Below are positions 24,548 to 32,724 of a DNA stretch of 64,000 bases, in pieces; the first letter of the stretch is position 1; each line of letters begins with the position of its first letter. The stretch lies in the NCBI GenBank assembly GCA_965249175.1, contig OZ252227.1, positions 3,782,001 to 3,846,000 of the forward strand. The letters are read 5' to 3'. The translations under genes were made by a program, and so were the position numbers. The notes under the pieces were generated by a model, which saw only the letters and a list, made by a program, of their open reading frames with translations, did no database searches and was not told the DNA's origin. The DNA is from CAZYFH01 sp965249175 (lineage in GTDB: Bacteria; Acidobacteriota; Vicinamibacteria; Vicinamibacterales; UBA8438).

Positions 24548-26020
24548 ATGCGGCTGCAGACCGCGGCGTCATTTTGTGTGCAGATGTCCTTGTCAGACTC
24601 GTCACTCAACGGTCGACTCCCAACACCGCGACAGGTGACGCGCGTCTGGCGCGACGTGCGTGACGCCGTGCGAGGCGTCGAACGCGATTACACGACCGGG
24701 AGCCTCGGTCGTGCGGTGCTCTTGTTGGCCGTCCCGATGGTCCTCGAGATGGCGATGCAATCGGTCTTCGAGGTCGTCGACGTCTATTTCGTCGGCCGCC
24801 TCGGCCCGGCGGCCGTGGCCATCCTCGGTCTCGCGGATTCGCTCCTTGGTCTGGTGTTCGCACTGTCGTTAGGCCTCAGCATGGGTGCTGCGGCGATGGT
24901 GGCACGGCGCATCGGCGAAGGCTCGCCGGAGCGCGCCTCGGTCGCGGCCGTGCAGGCCATCGTGGGGGGCGTCGTACTCTCGGCGGTCCTCGGCTTTGTG
25001 GGGATAGCGTACGCGTCCGACTTGCTCCGGTTGCTCGGGGCATCGCCGGACATCGCGGCGCAGGGTGAAGCCTTCACCGCGATCATGCTCGGCGGCAGCG
25101 CGACCGTGGTCCTGCTCTTCCTGATCAATGGGATCTTGCGCGGCGCGGGCGATCCGGCGTTGGCGATGCGGTCGCTCTGGCTCGCCAACCTCATCAACAT
25201 CGTGCTCGACCCGCTCCTGATCTTCGGCCTCGGGCCGATCCCGGCGTTCGGTCTCGAGGGGGCGGCGATCGCCACGACCATTGGCCGAGGCGTTGGCGTG
25301 GCCTACCAGCTCCGCCAACTATCGAATCGCGACGGTCGTATCGTCGTCGACTGGCGGCGGGCGCGGCTCGATCTCCCGGTCTTGGGACGCGTGATGCGGG
25401 TCAGCGGCATGGGGATCGTGCAATACCTGGTCGGCACCGCGAGCTTCCTGGGTCTCATCCGGATCCTGGCGCCGTTCGGCGAGACGGTCCTGGCCGGTTA
25501 CACCGTCGCGGTCCGGGTCATCGTCTTCATCCTGCTGCCGGCGTGGGGGATGGGCAACGCGGCGTCGACGCTGGTGGGCGAGAATCTGGGGGCGAGCAAT
25601 CCGGATCGGGCCGAGCGCGCGGTCTGGGTCACCGCGCGCTGGAACACGCTATTCCTCGGCATCGTCGGCGTGCTGTTTGTCATCTTCGCGCGCCCGATCG
25701 TGGGATTGCTGTCGACCGACGCCGAGGTCGTCGCCATTGCCGCTACCTGCCTGCGCACGGTGGCCTACAGCTACGTCTTCTGGGGGTTTGGCCTGATCAC
25801 CGTCCTGGCATTCAACGGGGCCGGCGACACCGCCACGCCAACCTGGATCAACTTCTTCGTCTACTGGGTCGTGCAGCTCCCGCTGGCGTGGGTGCTGGCG
25901 GTCCCGGCTGGCTTCGGAATGGAGGGCGTGTTCGTCACCATCGCCATCTGTCAGACGCTGATGGCCATCGTCGGCGTGCTGGTGTTCCAGCGCGGCCGCT
26001 GGAAGACGCGGACGATTTAG
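24548..26020 (+). CDS. MATE family multidrug/Na+-coupled efflux transporter
   Basis: The 490-residue protein has twelve predicted membrane helices in two homologous halves. MATE hallmarks include PMVLEMAMQSVFEVVDVYFVG in the first helix pair, FLINGILRGAGDPALAM and FWGFGLITVLAFNGAGDTATP. Such pumps expel cationic drugs or metabolites in exchange for Na+ or H+. ATG 24548 or ATG 24584 could be the start; the first ~45 residues precede the fold. Confidence 0.93.
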   Translation: MRLQTAASFCVQMSLSDSSLNGRLPTPRQVTRVWRDVRDAVRGVERDYTTGSLGRAVLLLAVPMVLEMAMQSVFEVVDVYFVGRLGPAAVAILGLADSLLGLVFALSLGLSMGAAAMVARRIGEGSPERASVAAVQAIVGGVVLSAVLGFVGIAYASDLLRLLGASPDIAAQGEAFTAIMLGGSATVVLLFLINGILRGAGDPALAMRSLWLANLINIVLDPLLIFGLGPIPAFGLEGAAIATTIGRGVGVAYQLRQLSNRDGRIVVDWRRARLDLPVLGRVMRVSGMGIVQYLVGTASFLGLIRILAPFGETVLAGYTVAVRVIVFILLPAWGMGNAASTLVGENLGASNPDRAERAVWVTARWNTLFLGIVGVLFVIFARPIVGLLSTDAEVVAIAATCLRTVAYSYVFWGFGLITVLAFNGAGDTATPTWINFFVYWVVQLPLAWVLAVPAGFGMEGVFVTIAICQTLMAIVGVLVFQRGRWKTRTI

Positions 26021-26045
26021 CGGTCGGTCATTCGGCTGTGCGCGC

Positions 26046-26381
26046 TCAGTAGATACACGCGTCAAGAATCGACAAGGCCTCTTCCACAAGCGCTGCGGGC
26101 GCTTTCGCAATGCGTCTGACTTTTCGAGACCGGAAATCGATCGACTTGACCTGTTCCACCATGACGAAACCACTCACCTTCTGGCCGGCGGGTATTGAGA
26201 TGTGAAACGGATAGTCGCGTTGACTGCTCGTGACCGGACACACGATGCAGAGGCCCGTATGCGCGTTGAAGAGATCCTTGCTGACCACGAGGGCGGGACG
26301 TCGGCCTCGTTGCTCGTGGCCCGACTGGGGATCGAAGGTGAGGGCGACGAGATCGCCCTGCCGCGGCACGTAGGCTGCCAC
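26046..26381 (-). CDS. mazF: MazF/PemK-type endoribonuclease toxin
   Basis: The 111-residue protein has the MazF core: YVPRQGDLVALTFDPQSGHE at the start, then RRPALVVSKDLFNAHTGLCI, CPVTSSQRDYPFHI and SGFVMVEQVKSIDFRSR with the conserved Thr/Ser and Arg positions. MazF toxins cut mRNA at short sequence motifs. It starts with GTG directly after the mazE stop. The pair lies at the downstream end of the integron-like minus-strand tract. Confidence 0.93.
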   Translation of the reverse strand: MAAYVPRQGDLVALTFDPQSGHEQRGRRPALVVSKDLFNAHTGLCIVCPVTSSQRDYPFHISIPAGQKVSGFVMVEQVKSIDFRSRKVRRIAKAPAALVEEALSILDACIY

Positions 26382-26630
26382 CTACCAGACCTCGCGACCG
26401 ACCGGTGGCCCCCAGTCTAGCTCCGTGGGTTTGTAGTTCCTCGAGATACGGCCAACGAGTGCCCGAAGGTCGTGCCCGCCACGCACACGCCGTACGGGTG
26501 TTACCGTGAGGTTTCCCGCGCGAACAGCCACCTCGACCTCGTCTCCCACGCCGATGTCGGCGTCGGACAGTACCTGCTTGCTCAACCGCAGCCCTTGGCT
26601 GTTACCCCACTTCTGGACTCTCGTGATCAT
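26382..26630 (-). CDS. mazE: MazE-type antitoxin (AbrB fold)
   Basis: The 82-residue protein has the swapped-hairpin AbrB/MazE DNA-binding domain (ITRVQKWGNSQGLRLSKQVL, then VGDEVEVAVRAGNLTVTPV) and an acidic/aromatic C-terminal tail ending in GREVW that would occupy the MazF groove. ATG 26630 was chosen because the longer frame adds 18 residues with no similarity. mazF begins at the next codon after the stop, so the two are co-translated and probably autoregulated. Confidence 0.9.
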   Translation of the reverse strand: MITRVQKWGNSQGLRLSKQVLSDADIGVGDEVEVAVRAGNLTVTPVRRVRGGHDLRALVGRISRNYKPTELDWGPPVGREVW

Positions 26631-26734
26631 CGCTTCATCCCTGTCGGCTATCCTAAGTATAGCCATGCCAACCCAGAAGAACAACGTGTCGTTCGTAGCG
26701 CTAGCGTGTGCCGCTCAGCTGCCGGCGCAGCCCT

Positions 26735-27500
26735 TCAGCTTCGCCGAGTGTTTGGATTCGACGCCATCGTCGACTGCCCATCAGGAGGCATCGCGACTGT
26801 CGCCGCCCAACTGTCGGGCGCGGCGGCCGCGACGACGACGGCTTCGCCAGCGGCCGGTGCACATGCCAGGAGGGAACCGTCTGCCGACCAGATCGCGCTC
26901 TTGCCGGCCGAGGACCACCCGCCGACCTGGCAGCCGTAGTTCGCCATCAGGACGACGACCTGGTGTCCTCGGGCGTATCCTTCGAGCAGCTCGGTATCGA
27001 CTTCATGCCCGGCTTCGGTCAGAAAGCAACTCGCGGCGTACACGGTCGCGCCTTCCAAGACGGCCGCGGCAACGTGCTCAGGATGGGTCACATCCGCACA
27101 AATGGCACACGCGATGCGGTCTTTACCCAGCTGAAGCTGAGCCCCACCGTATCCGGGTAGGAATGCCGATTCTTCCCCGGCATGCAGATGTTGCTTCAGG
27201 TATGTGGTCACCGCCTGTCGTGGCCTGAAACTCAGGGTACCTATATGGAGCCTCTTCGCCGACACGACCGGCACGCCGACCTGCACGACCACATCCCTCG
27301 CGTCCGCGACTTCCTGCCAAGGGCGTCAGCGGTTGGCCTCCGGCCGCGTTCGCGTCCCGCGATGTCAATCCTCTGCTGGAGCCCGTCAATGACAGCTCCG
27401 GGAACACGACCAGCTGCGCTCCATGGTCGGCGGCTATCGAAGCCAAACGGACGTGCGCCTCCACGTTCTCCGCTAGATCAGATGTAACAACGGACTGCGC
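26735..27500 (-). pseudogene. Broken nitrilase-superfamily (carbon-nitrogen hydrolase) gene
   Basis: Two frames together give a nitrilase-type protein. The first has the catalytic Glu (ASIAADHGAQLVVFPELSLTG, before about 27330). The second (26735-27292) has the Lys region (TTYLKQHLHAGEESAFLPG) and the catalytic Cys (ACAICADVTHPEH), ending in GKSAIWSADGSLL. A frameshift around 27300-27350 separates them. No proper ATG precedes the first part, which begins AQSVVTSDLAENVEA by alignment. It lies immediately downstream of the attC site, in cassette orientation. Confidence 0.75.
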
Positions 27501-27548
27501 AACCGAAGAGTAAGGTCGGCCATTTCGTCGTTGGTCCCAACGATATAG

Positions 27549-27683
27549 GCCTAACGGAATGGGCGCTCAGCTGCGCCGCGGGCGCTGACCGTCAGCGCCC
27601 CGGCACCCGAGCCCCGCCGCCAGAACGGTACTACTTCCCGTTGAGCCACCGTCCGCGGTGTCAGCTGCAGCGCCTTGTTAGGC
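27549..27683 (-). repeat. Integron attC recombination site
   Basis: A 135-base element is bounded by GCCTAAC (27549-27555) and GTTAGGC (27677-27683), matching the RYYYAAC/GTTRRRY core sites. Inside them, GGCGCTCAGCTG (27562-27573) pairs with CAGCTGCAGCGCC (27662-27674), leaving one unpaired base at 27668. Complementary arms with one extrahelical base are the hallmark of attC hairpins. Read on the minus strand, the extra base lies in the 5' arm, as in the aadA1 site. It follows the FRG pseudogene stop by 26 bases, so the FRG gene was its cassette. Confidence 0.85.
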
Positions 27684-27709
27684 GGCACGGGGCGGGTCTG
27701 GGCACCGGG

Positions 27710-28162
27710 TCAGCTTTTAAGCTGGAGGGGCTCCCAGCGCGGCAAACCGAGCTGAGCTCGCAGCGAGCGTTCGTTTTGAAGCCCTTTGATACCACGAACT
27801 GCCTCCTTGGGGCCGAATCCCATAGATAAGAGGTCGCGCACAATGTCGTGCTTCGCAGAAGCGACGACGCGAAGGTAGTGAGGAGCGCGGAAGGGAGGTC
27901 ATCCCAGAACTGCGGCCACCAAAGGAATGCGCCAGATTGAGCTTTGCTACGCTTGTTATGGGGCGGGTTGAGGATGAATACTGGGGCATTCGGATAGTCG
28001 CTGAAAGTCCCTCGGCAGTCGACGGCAACGGGCGGAGAAGAAAATCGTCGACGTTTGCATTGGTTCCCTCAGCCCAGAGATAGACAATTCCGTCACGGGC
28101 GTCGTCATCGTCAATGAGGCCTGTCCTCCAGTTGACGCACGCAAAGAGCAAGGCTGCGCTAA
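27710..28162 (-). pseudogene. FRG-domain protein gene, C-terminal part (interrupted by IS256)
   Basis: This is the continuation of the gene split by the IS256 element. It resumes with ALLFACVNWRTGLIDDDD, DGIVYLWAEGT and, after a frameshift near 28000, YPNAPVFILNPPHNKRSKAQ and SGAFLWW. After another shift near 27890 comes HYLRVVASAKHDIVRDLLSM and the tail LGLPRWEPLQLKS, with the stop at 27710. Removing the IS and one 8-base target copy rejoins it exactly with TRLLDVTTSLSA on the other side. FRG domains occur in bacterial accessory genes; function is unclear. Confidence 0.75.
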
Positions 28163-29599
28163 GGAGATATTGTCAAATGTTGTGGATCGGTCATCAGCGT
28201 GATCAGGCGGCCACCTTCCGATCTCCCTCGTTGTTTCGCTCCTGCTGTACCCCGTCAATGAACGTCACGCCGGCGCGGACGAGTGGCAGCAGATGCGCGC
28301 CATTGAGCCGACGCCAGCGCTGCTGTGCCATCTCGAGCAGCTTGTAGGCCATCAACAGGCCCTTGGTGCGCGAGCCCGCGCCTTTGGTCACGCGCTGCCG
28401 GAGTCGGACCGTGGCGAATGGCGACTCGATGACGTTGCTCGCGCGCACGTGCTGCCAATGCTCAGCTGGCAGGGCAAAGTGCGTGAGGAGGCGGTCGCGG
28501 TCTGCGTCCAGGCACGCCGCCGCCTTCGGGTACTTGGCCTCGTACTCGGCGATGAAGACGTCCATGGCCTCCTCGGCGTGTGCCCGCGTCTCGGCGTACA
28601 TGATCTCGCGGAGCGCGCGCTTCGCTTTCGGCTGTAATCGCTTTGGCAATTTGTCGAGCACGTTGCCCATCTTGTGACACCAGTCGCGGAGCTCTCGCGT
28701 GTCCGGCCACACGTCGCGCACGGCCGCCCAGAAACCCAGGGCGCCGTCGCCGACCGCCCCCACCGGGGCCCGCATGCCGCGCCGCTGGAGGTCCCGCAGC
28801 ACCGTCGCCCAGCTGTCGGTGCTCTCGCGGTAGCCGTCCTCCAGGGCCACGAGCTTCTTGGTCCCATCGGGCCGTACGCCGATGATCACCAGCGTACAGA
28901 GCCGATCGTCCTCGAGCCGGATGTTGAAATGGATGCCGTCGACCCACACGTACACGTAGTCACGATCGGCCAGGTCCCGCTGGCGGAACCGCCGGTAGTC
29001 CTCTTCCCACACCGCCGTGAGGCGCGCGATGTTGGTCGCGCTGAGGCCGGCCGCGTCATCCCCCAATAGCACCGGCAGCGCTTCGCGGAAATCGCCCGTC
29101 GACAGACCGCGCAGATAGAGGATCGGCAGCACCTCCGCCACCTTGGGCGAGCGACGCATGTAGGGGGGCAAGATCCGACTCGTGAACCGCTCCCGCTGGC
29201 CCGCGCCGTTGACCCTTTTGTCGTTCACCCGAGGAGCATGCACCTCGAGCGTACCTGCCCCGCACGTCACCTTCCGCGCCTGGGCCCGACCATTCCGAAC
29301 GACCAGCCGGCGTCCCCGCGCGTCCCGCTCCTCGCCGTGGGCCTCGATGTACTGCCCGACCTCCACCGCCAGGGCCGTCATCAACATCCGCCGGGCTCCC
29401 TCCCGGGCCAGCTCGTCCACCGTCTGCGCACCGCGCTCTTCCGGCGGAACTTCGTTGTCTGCTCCATCGTTGTCGAGTACCTTCAGCATGGGTGGCGGCT
29501 CCTTTCACCGGCCTGCCAGCCGGAGTTTTCGCGTTGCTCACGCGAAAGGATACGCCGCCTTCTTCAGACTGCCGATCCACAACTTCTGGTTATATCTCC
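28163..29599 (-). mobile_element. IS256-family insertion sequence inside the FRG gene
   Basis: The element is 1437 bp with 25-base terminal inverted repeats (28163-28187 and 29575-29599; 20 of 25 positions match, beginning GGAGATAT). It is flanked by an 8-bp direct repeat, TGCGCTAA, at 28155-28162 and 29600-29607. Eight bases is the usual IS256 target duplication. Confidence 0.95.
28203..29489 (-). CDS. IS256-family (Mutator-type) transposase
   Basis: The 428-residue protein is intact and of normal length. It has the DDE catalytic core: Asp in YVYVWVDGIHFNIRLED, Asp in GAVGDGALGFWAAVRDVWPD with WCHKMGNVLDKLPK after it, and the Glu in SNVIESPFATVRLRQR. The N-terminal DNA-binding part includes DELAREGARRMLMTALAVEV. 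It probably still works in trans on its own element. Confidence 0.95.
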   Translation of the reverse strand: MLKVLDNDGADNEVPPEERGAQTVDELAREGARRMLMTALAVEVGQYIEAHGEERDARGRRLVVRNGRAQARKVTCGAGTLEVHAPRVNDKRVNGAGQRERFTSRILPPYMRRSPKVAEVLPILYLRGLSTGDFREALPVLLGDDAAGLSATNIARLTAVWEEDYRRFRQRDLADRDYVYVWVDGIHFNIRLEDDRLCTLVIIGVRPDGTKKLVALEDGYRESTDSWATVLRDLQRRGMRAPVGAVGDGALGFWAAVRDVWPDTRELRDWCHKMGNVLDKLPKRLQPKAKRALREIMYAETRAHAEEAMDVFIAEYEAKYPKAAACLDADRDRLLTHFALPAEHWQHVRASNVIESPFATVRLRQRVTKGAGSRTKGLLMAYKLLEMAQQRWRRLNGAHLLPLVRAGVTFIDGVQQERNNEGDRKVAA

Positions 29600-29952
29600 T
29601 GCGCTAAGTGACGTTGTCACGTCCAACAGACGTGTGCCTGACTCTGTGTCATAGTGCTGCGTCCGGAACCACCACTCTGGGTGATTGTCGGGAAGCTGAT
29701 TCTCGCGATCAACGTCTTCGACATCTGCAAGCGTGTCCCATCGACTGCGGAAATCAACCAAACTGTCCAGTTCTTCCTGCAGAATAAGGGTCCGGTTCTG
29801 GTTAGAAAGGTACCTTTTGGGCGACGTCCAACCGGCATCCATCAACGCGCGCGCCTTCGAAGGCAACAGGTCCAAGTGATGTCGCGCTGGCCACGAAAAA
29901 GAAAACGCTGGTGCGCATTTGGATCAGCTCCCTGCAGAGCACGAAGAAGTGA
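29600..29952 (-). pseudogene. FRG-domain protein gene, N-terminal part
   Basis: The frame reads LLRALQGADPNAHQRFLFRG followed by QRDITW, containing the FRGQ motif that names the domain. A frameshift near 29875 then gives LLPSKARALMDAGW and, further on, the conserved FRTQHYDTESGTRLLDVTTS up to the IS256 insertion. The ISL3 element lies directly upstream, so the native start cannot be fixed. At least three frameshifts plus an insertion show that the gene is dead. Confidence 0.75.
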
Positions 29953-29960
29953 TTTAGTTT

Positions 29961-31292
29961 GGCGCTTCAGGAATTCGGGTGGGCAAGAGTGTGTGCTTCA
30001 TCCGGGTACAGGTCCAGGCGTCCGAGGTGGAAGTAGATGGCCTGGCGGAACCGCTCCCGGCTGCGAAAGCCCGCGGCTTGTTTCTTGATCCACTGGATGC
30101 GTGAGTTGATGGCCTCGGCGGTCGCGTTCGTGATGCCGCTGATGATGGCGTTGATGACCCCGTCGAAATGTCGTCGGACGGTCCGTGCGGCGCGGATCAT
30201 GGGTGCCAGGCGCGAGCGTGCCATCCAGGCGAGTACCTCCTTCAACGCCCGCTCCGCCCGTTTGGGTTGGCGAAACGCGAAGGCGTCCATAAACGTTTCC
30301 TTGATGGCCCAGGCTCGGGCGACCTTGAGGTTGCTGGACTTGAGCTGCGTCAGCTCGGCCGTCTGCGCCCGCGACATGTTCCAGGGATTCATGAGGAAGA
30401 GATGCCGCGTGCCCTTGAGGCGCTCGTCGTGTTGCTCTAGCAGCGTTTTGTGCTCTTCACGCCGGACCTTGTTCACCGCATCGCCCAACAGGCTGGCGAG
30501 GTGGTACTTGTCGAAGACAATCCGCTCGTGCGCGGCCGGCCCCAACGCCCGGGTGACCGCGCTCAGGTAGGCGCCCGACATGTCCATCGCGACCGCCTCG
30601 ATGCGGGCCCGTTCCGAGGCGGTGAGCGGGTCGAAGAAGCCGCTGAGCGACTCCGCCGAGCGGCCGTCCGAGACGAACAGGACCGCCGCCCGCCCGGGAT
30701 CACACACAACCGTCACGTACTCATGCCGCTGCTGGAACGAGGTCTCATCAACGCCCACGACCTTGGGCACCGAGAGCTGACGGCGGGCGAGACCGCGGGC
30801 CACCGCGCGCTCCATGATGCCCGCCACCTGGTCCCAGCTCAGGGCGAGCAGCTCGGCGACGGCTTTTATACTGGCGTGCTGCAGCCATTCGATGACCAGA
30901 CACTCGAAGAGGGCGGTGAAGCGAGACCGGGGGGCCGCCCAGGGCACCTTCAGCTGTCTGATCCCATGCGACGGACATTCGATTCGAGGAATCTCCCCCA
31001 CGAGCATGGTCTTGTATTGCATCGTGTCAAGGTGTCGCCACGACCGCGTCCGGGTGTCGTGGCGCGGGCAGGGCTCACTACACTCCGGGCACGGCGTCGA
31101 TGCATCCGGCCTGAGGGCCACAAACACCTGCACCGAGTGGTCTTGCATCGAGATGTCCACCTCGACGACTTCCCATAGTGGTTCGAGTCCGAGAAGCTGG
31201 GCATACAAGTCACGGTCCTGCATGCCGGGATGCTACATCTACTCACGCCCACCCTCGATGGCGTCGTCCGCCACCCAAAAGCCGGAAGAGCC
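29961..31292 (-). mobile_element. ISL3-family insertion sequence
   Basis: The element is 1332 bp. Terminal inverted repeats (29961-29982 and 31271-31292; 17 of 22 positions match, right end GGCTCTTCCGG read inward) are flanked by the 8-bp direct repeat TTTAGTTT (29953-29960 and 31293-31300). Both values are normal for ISL3. It landed between the stop of the small unknown ORF and the FRG gene. Confidence 0.94.
29967..31223 (-). CDS. ISL3-family transposase
   Basis: The 418-residue protein is intact. It has the N-terminal zinc-binding segment (PCPECSEPCPRHDTRTRSWR), a helix-turn-helix (ALSWDQVAGIMERAV), and the DDE domain with VPKVVGVDETSFQQRHEYVT, IEAVAMDMSGAYLSAV and the closing Glu in NATAEAINSRIQWIKKQAAG. 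The gene's 3' end lies within the left terminal repeat, as is common for compact insertion sequences. Confidence 0.95.
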   Translation of the reverse strand: MQDRDLYAQLLGLEPLWEVVEVDISMQDHSVQVFVALRPDASTPCPECSEPCPRHDTRTRSWRHLDTMQYKTMLVGEIPRIECPSHGIRQLKVPWAAPRSRFTALFECLVIEWLQHASIKAVAELLALSWDQVAGIMERAVARGLARRQLSVPKVVGVDETSFQQRHEYVTVVCDPGRAAVLFVSDGRSAESLSGFFDPLTASERARIEAVAMDMSGAYLSAVTRALGPAAHERIVFDKYHLASLLGDAVNKVRREEHKTLLEQHDERLKGTRHLFLMNPWNMSRAQTAELTQLKSSNLKVARAWAIKETFMDAFAFRQPKRAERALKEVLAWMARSRLAPMIRAARTVRRHFDGVINAIISGITNATAEAINSRIQWIKKQAAGFRSRERFRQAIYFHLGRLDLYPDEAHTLAHPNS

Positions 31293-31300
31293 TTTAGTTT

Positions 31301-31350
31301 TCAAGAAAGCATCGGCGATGGATCGGACGTGGTTTCGGCAATCATCTCAA
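31301..31350 (-). pseudogene. C-terminal end of a small unknown gene split by IS630
   Basis: When the IS630 element and one TA copy are removed, the frame from 32724 runs through GELVEMIAETTSDPSPMLS and stops at the TGA at 31301-31303. The ISL3 target duplication begins right after that stop. Confidence 0.6.
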
Positions 31351-32466
31351 CTAGTGGACTGTACTAACTGATTCGTTAGTGGTAGGATTCCTCATGCTTC
31401 CTACCTCATTGCTGTCGGTGACCACGGAAGAACGAGCCACGTTGAACGCATGGGTCCGCTCGCAGCGCGGGCGAGCGGCGGATGCCCGACGAGCTCGGAT
31501 CGTGCTGCTGTCGGCCGACGGGTGTTCCTACAGCGAGATCGCCGAACGGGTGGGATGCAGCGCGCCCACGATTAGCCGATGGCGCCAACGGTTTCTCGCG
31601 AAGCGGGTACCTGGGCTGCGGGCCCAGCACCGCGGGTCGACGGCGTGGCGGCTGACGGCGCGACTGGAAGCGCGGATTCTCAATTGGACGCGCAAGCCGC
31701 CCACGGACGGGACCACCCACTGGTCGACCCGCCGGTTGGCCCGCAAGCTCGGCATTCCCCATACGTTCGTGGCCCGGACCTGGCGGCGCGCCGGGCTCCA
31801 GCCACATCGGCTGGAACGGTACCTGCGATCGACCGATCCCGACTTCGAGACCAAGGCCGCCGACATCATCGGCCTCTATCTGCATCCACCCCAGCATGCC
31901 GCGGTGTTTTGTGTCGATGAAAAGACCGCGATTCAGGCGTTGGACCGGCGTGACCCGCGGCTGCCGCTGTCGCCGGGCCGCGCCGAACGCCACGGCTTCG
32001 AATACGTCCGCCATGGAACGCTGTCGCTGTATGCGGCACTGAATACACACGACGGGCAGGTCCTCGGCGGGCCGGCCGCCAAGCATACCAGTGCGGAATT
32101 CGTCCAGTTCCTGGGCGAGATCGTGGCCTCGCAATCGCCCGGCCGGGAGATCCACATCATCGCGGACAACCTGTCCGCTCACAAGACCGCGAAGGTCACC
32201 GACTTCTTGGATGCGTATCCGAACGTGACGCTCCACTACACGCCGACCTATTCGTCGTGGCTGAATCAAGTGGAACTCTGGTTCTCGAAACTCACACGCG
32301 ACGTGCTCGCTCGCGGCATCTTCACGTCGGTCACCGACCTCACCCGTAAACTCCGTCGGTACATTGACCGCTACAACCGCACGGCAGCACCGGTGCGCTG
32401 GTCATATACAGACCCCTCCCGGCGCATCGCATGATTACTAACGAATTCATTGATACAGTCCACTAG
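31351..32466 (+). mobile_element. IS630-family insertion sequence
   Basis: The ends are 30-base inverted repeats (31351-31380 and 32437-32466; 25 of 30 positions match). Both begin with CTAG, consistent with the TA target duplication in CTAG that IS630 elements produce. The element carries one transposase gene on the plus strand, opposite to the interrupted host gene. Confidence 0.93.
31394..32434 (+). CDS. IS630-family transposase
   Basis: The 346-residue protein is intact. It has an N-terminal HTH (CSYSEIAERVGCSAPTISRW) and the IS630/Tc1-type DDE core: Asp in AVFCVDEKTAIQALDRRDP, Asp in IHIIADNLSAHKT, Glu in SSWLNQVELWFSKLTRD. ATG 31394 was preferred to the GTG at 31379, which lies in the terminal repeat. 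Confidence 0.95.
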   Translation: MLPTSLLSVTTEERATLNAWVRSQRGRAADARRARIVLLSADGCSYSEIAERVGCSAPTISRWRQRFLAKRVPGLRAQHRGSTAWRLTARLEARILNWTRKPPTDGTTHWSTRRLARKLGIPHTFVARTWRRAGLQPHRLERYLRSTDPDFETKAADIIGLYLHPPQHAAVFCVDEKTAIQALDRRDPRLPLSPGRAERHGFEYVRHGTLSLYAALNTHDGQVLGGPAAKHTSAEFVQFLGEIVASQSPGREIHIIADNLSAHKTAKVTDFLDAYPNVTLHYTPTYSSWLNQVELWFSKLTRDVLARGIFTSVTDLTRKLRRYIDRYNRTAAPVRWSYTDPSRRIA

Positions 32467-32724
32467 TTCGCCTCTAGCGAACTGAGACCAATCGTCGTCG
32501 TCAGCATCCATCCCCCGCGGCGGCGTCTGCGTTGCAACTGTTTCGCGGGGAAGGTCGCGAGTGGCACCGAGAAGCTCGCTGTAGAGAGTTCCGGCAGCAC
32601 TGGCCACAGCTTTTTTCTGATCCTGCGTTAGCCCATCACGCTCCCAGGCGCGCCGAGCCAAAGTATCAATACACGGCCACAAACGTTCAACTTGATCGAT
32701 TGAGCCGTACGGGTTCTTGCTCAC
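32467..32724 (-). pseudogene. Small unknown gene, N-terminal part, interrupted by IS630
   Basis: A GTG at 32722-32724 opens a frame beginning SKNPYGSIDQVERLWPCID and containing DGLTQDQKKAVASAAGTLY, then an acidic stretch DADDDDWSQFARGE that runs into the IS630 end. Joined to 31301-31350 it would encode about 103 residues. I recognise no family. Small orphan genes of this kind are typical integron cassettes, and its strand agrees with the attC site downstream. Confidence 0.6.
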
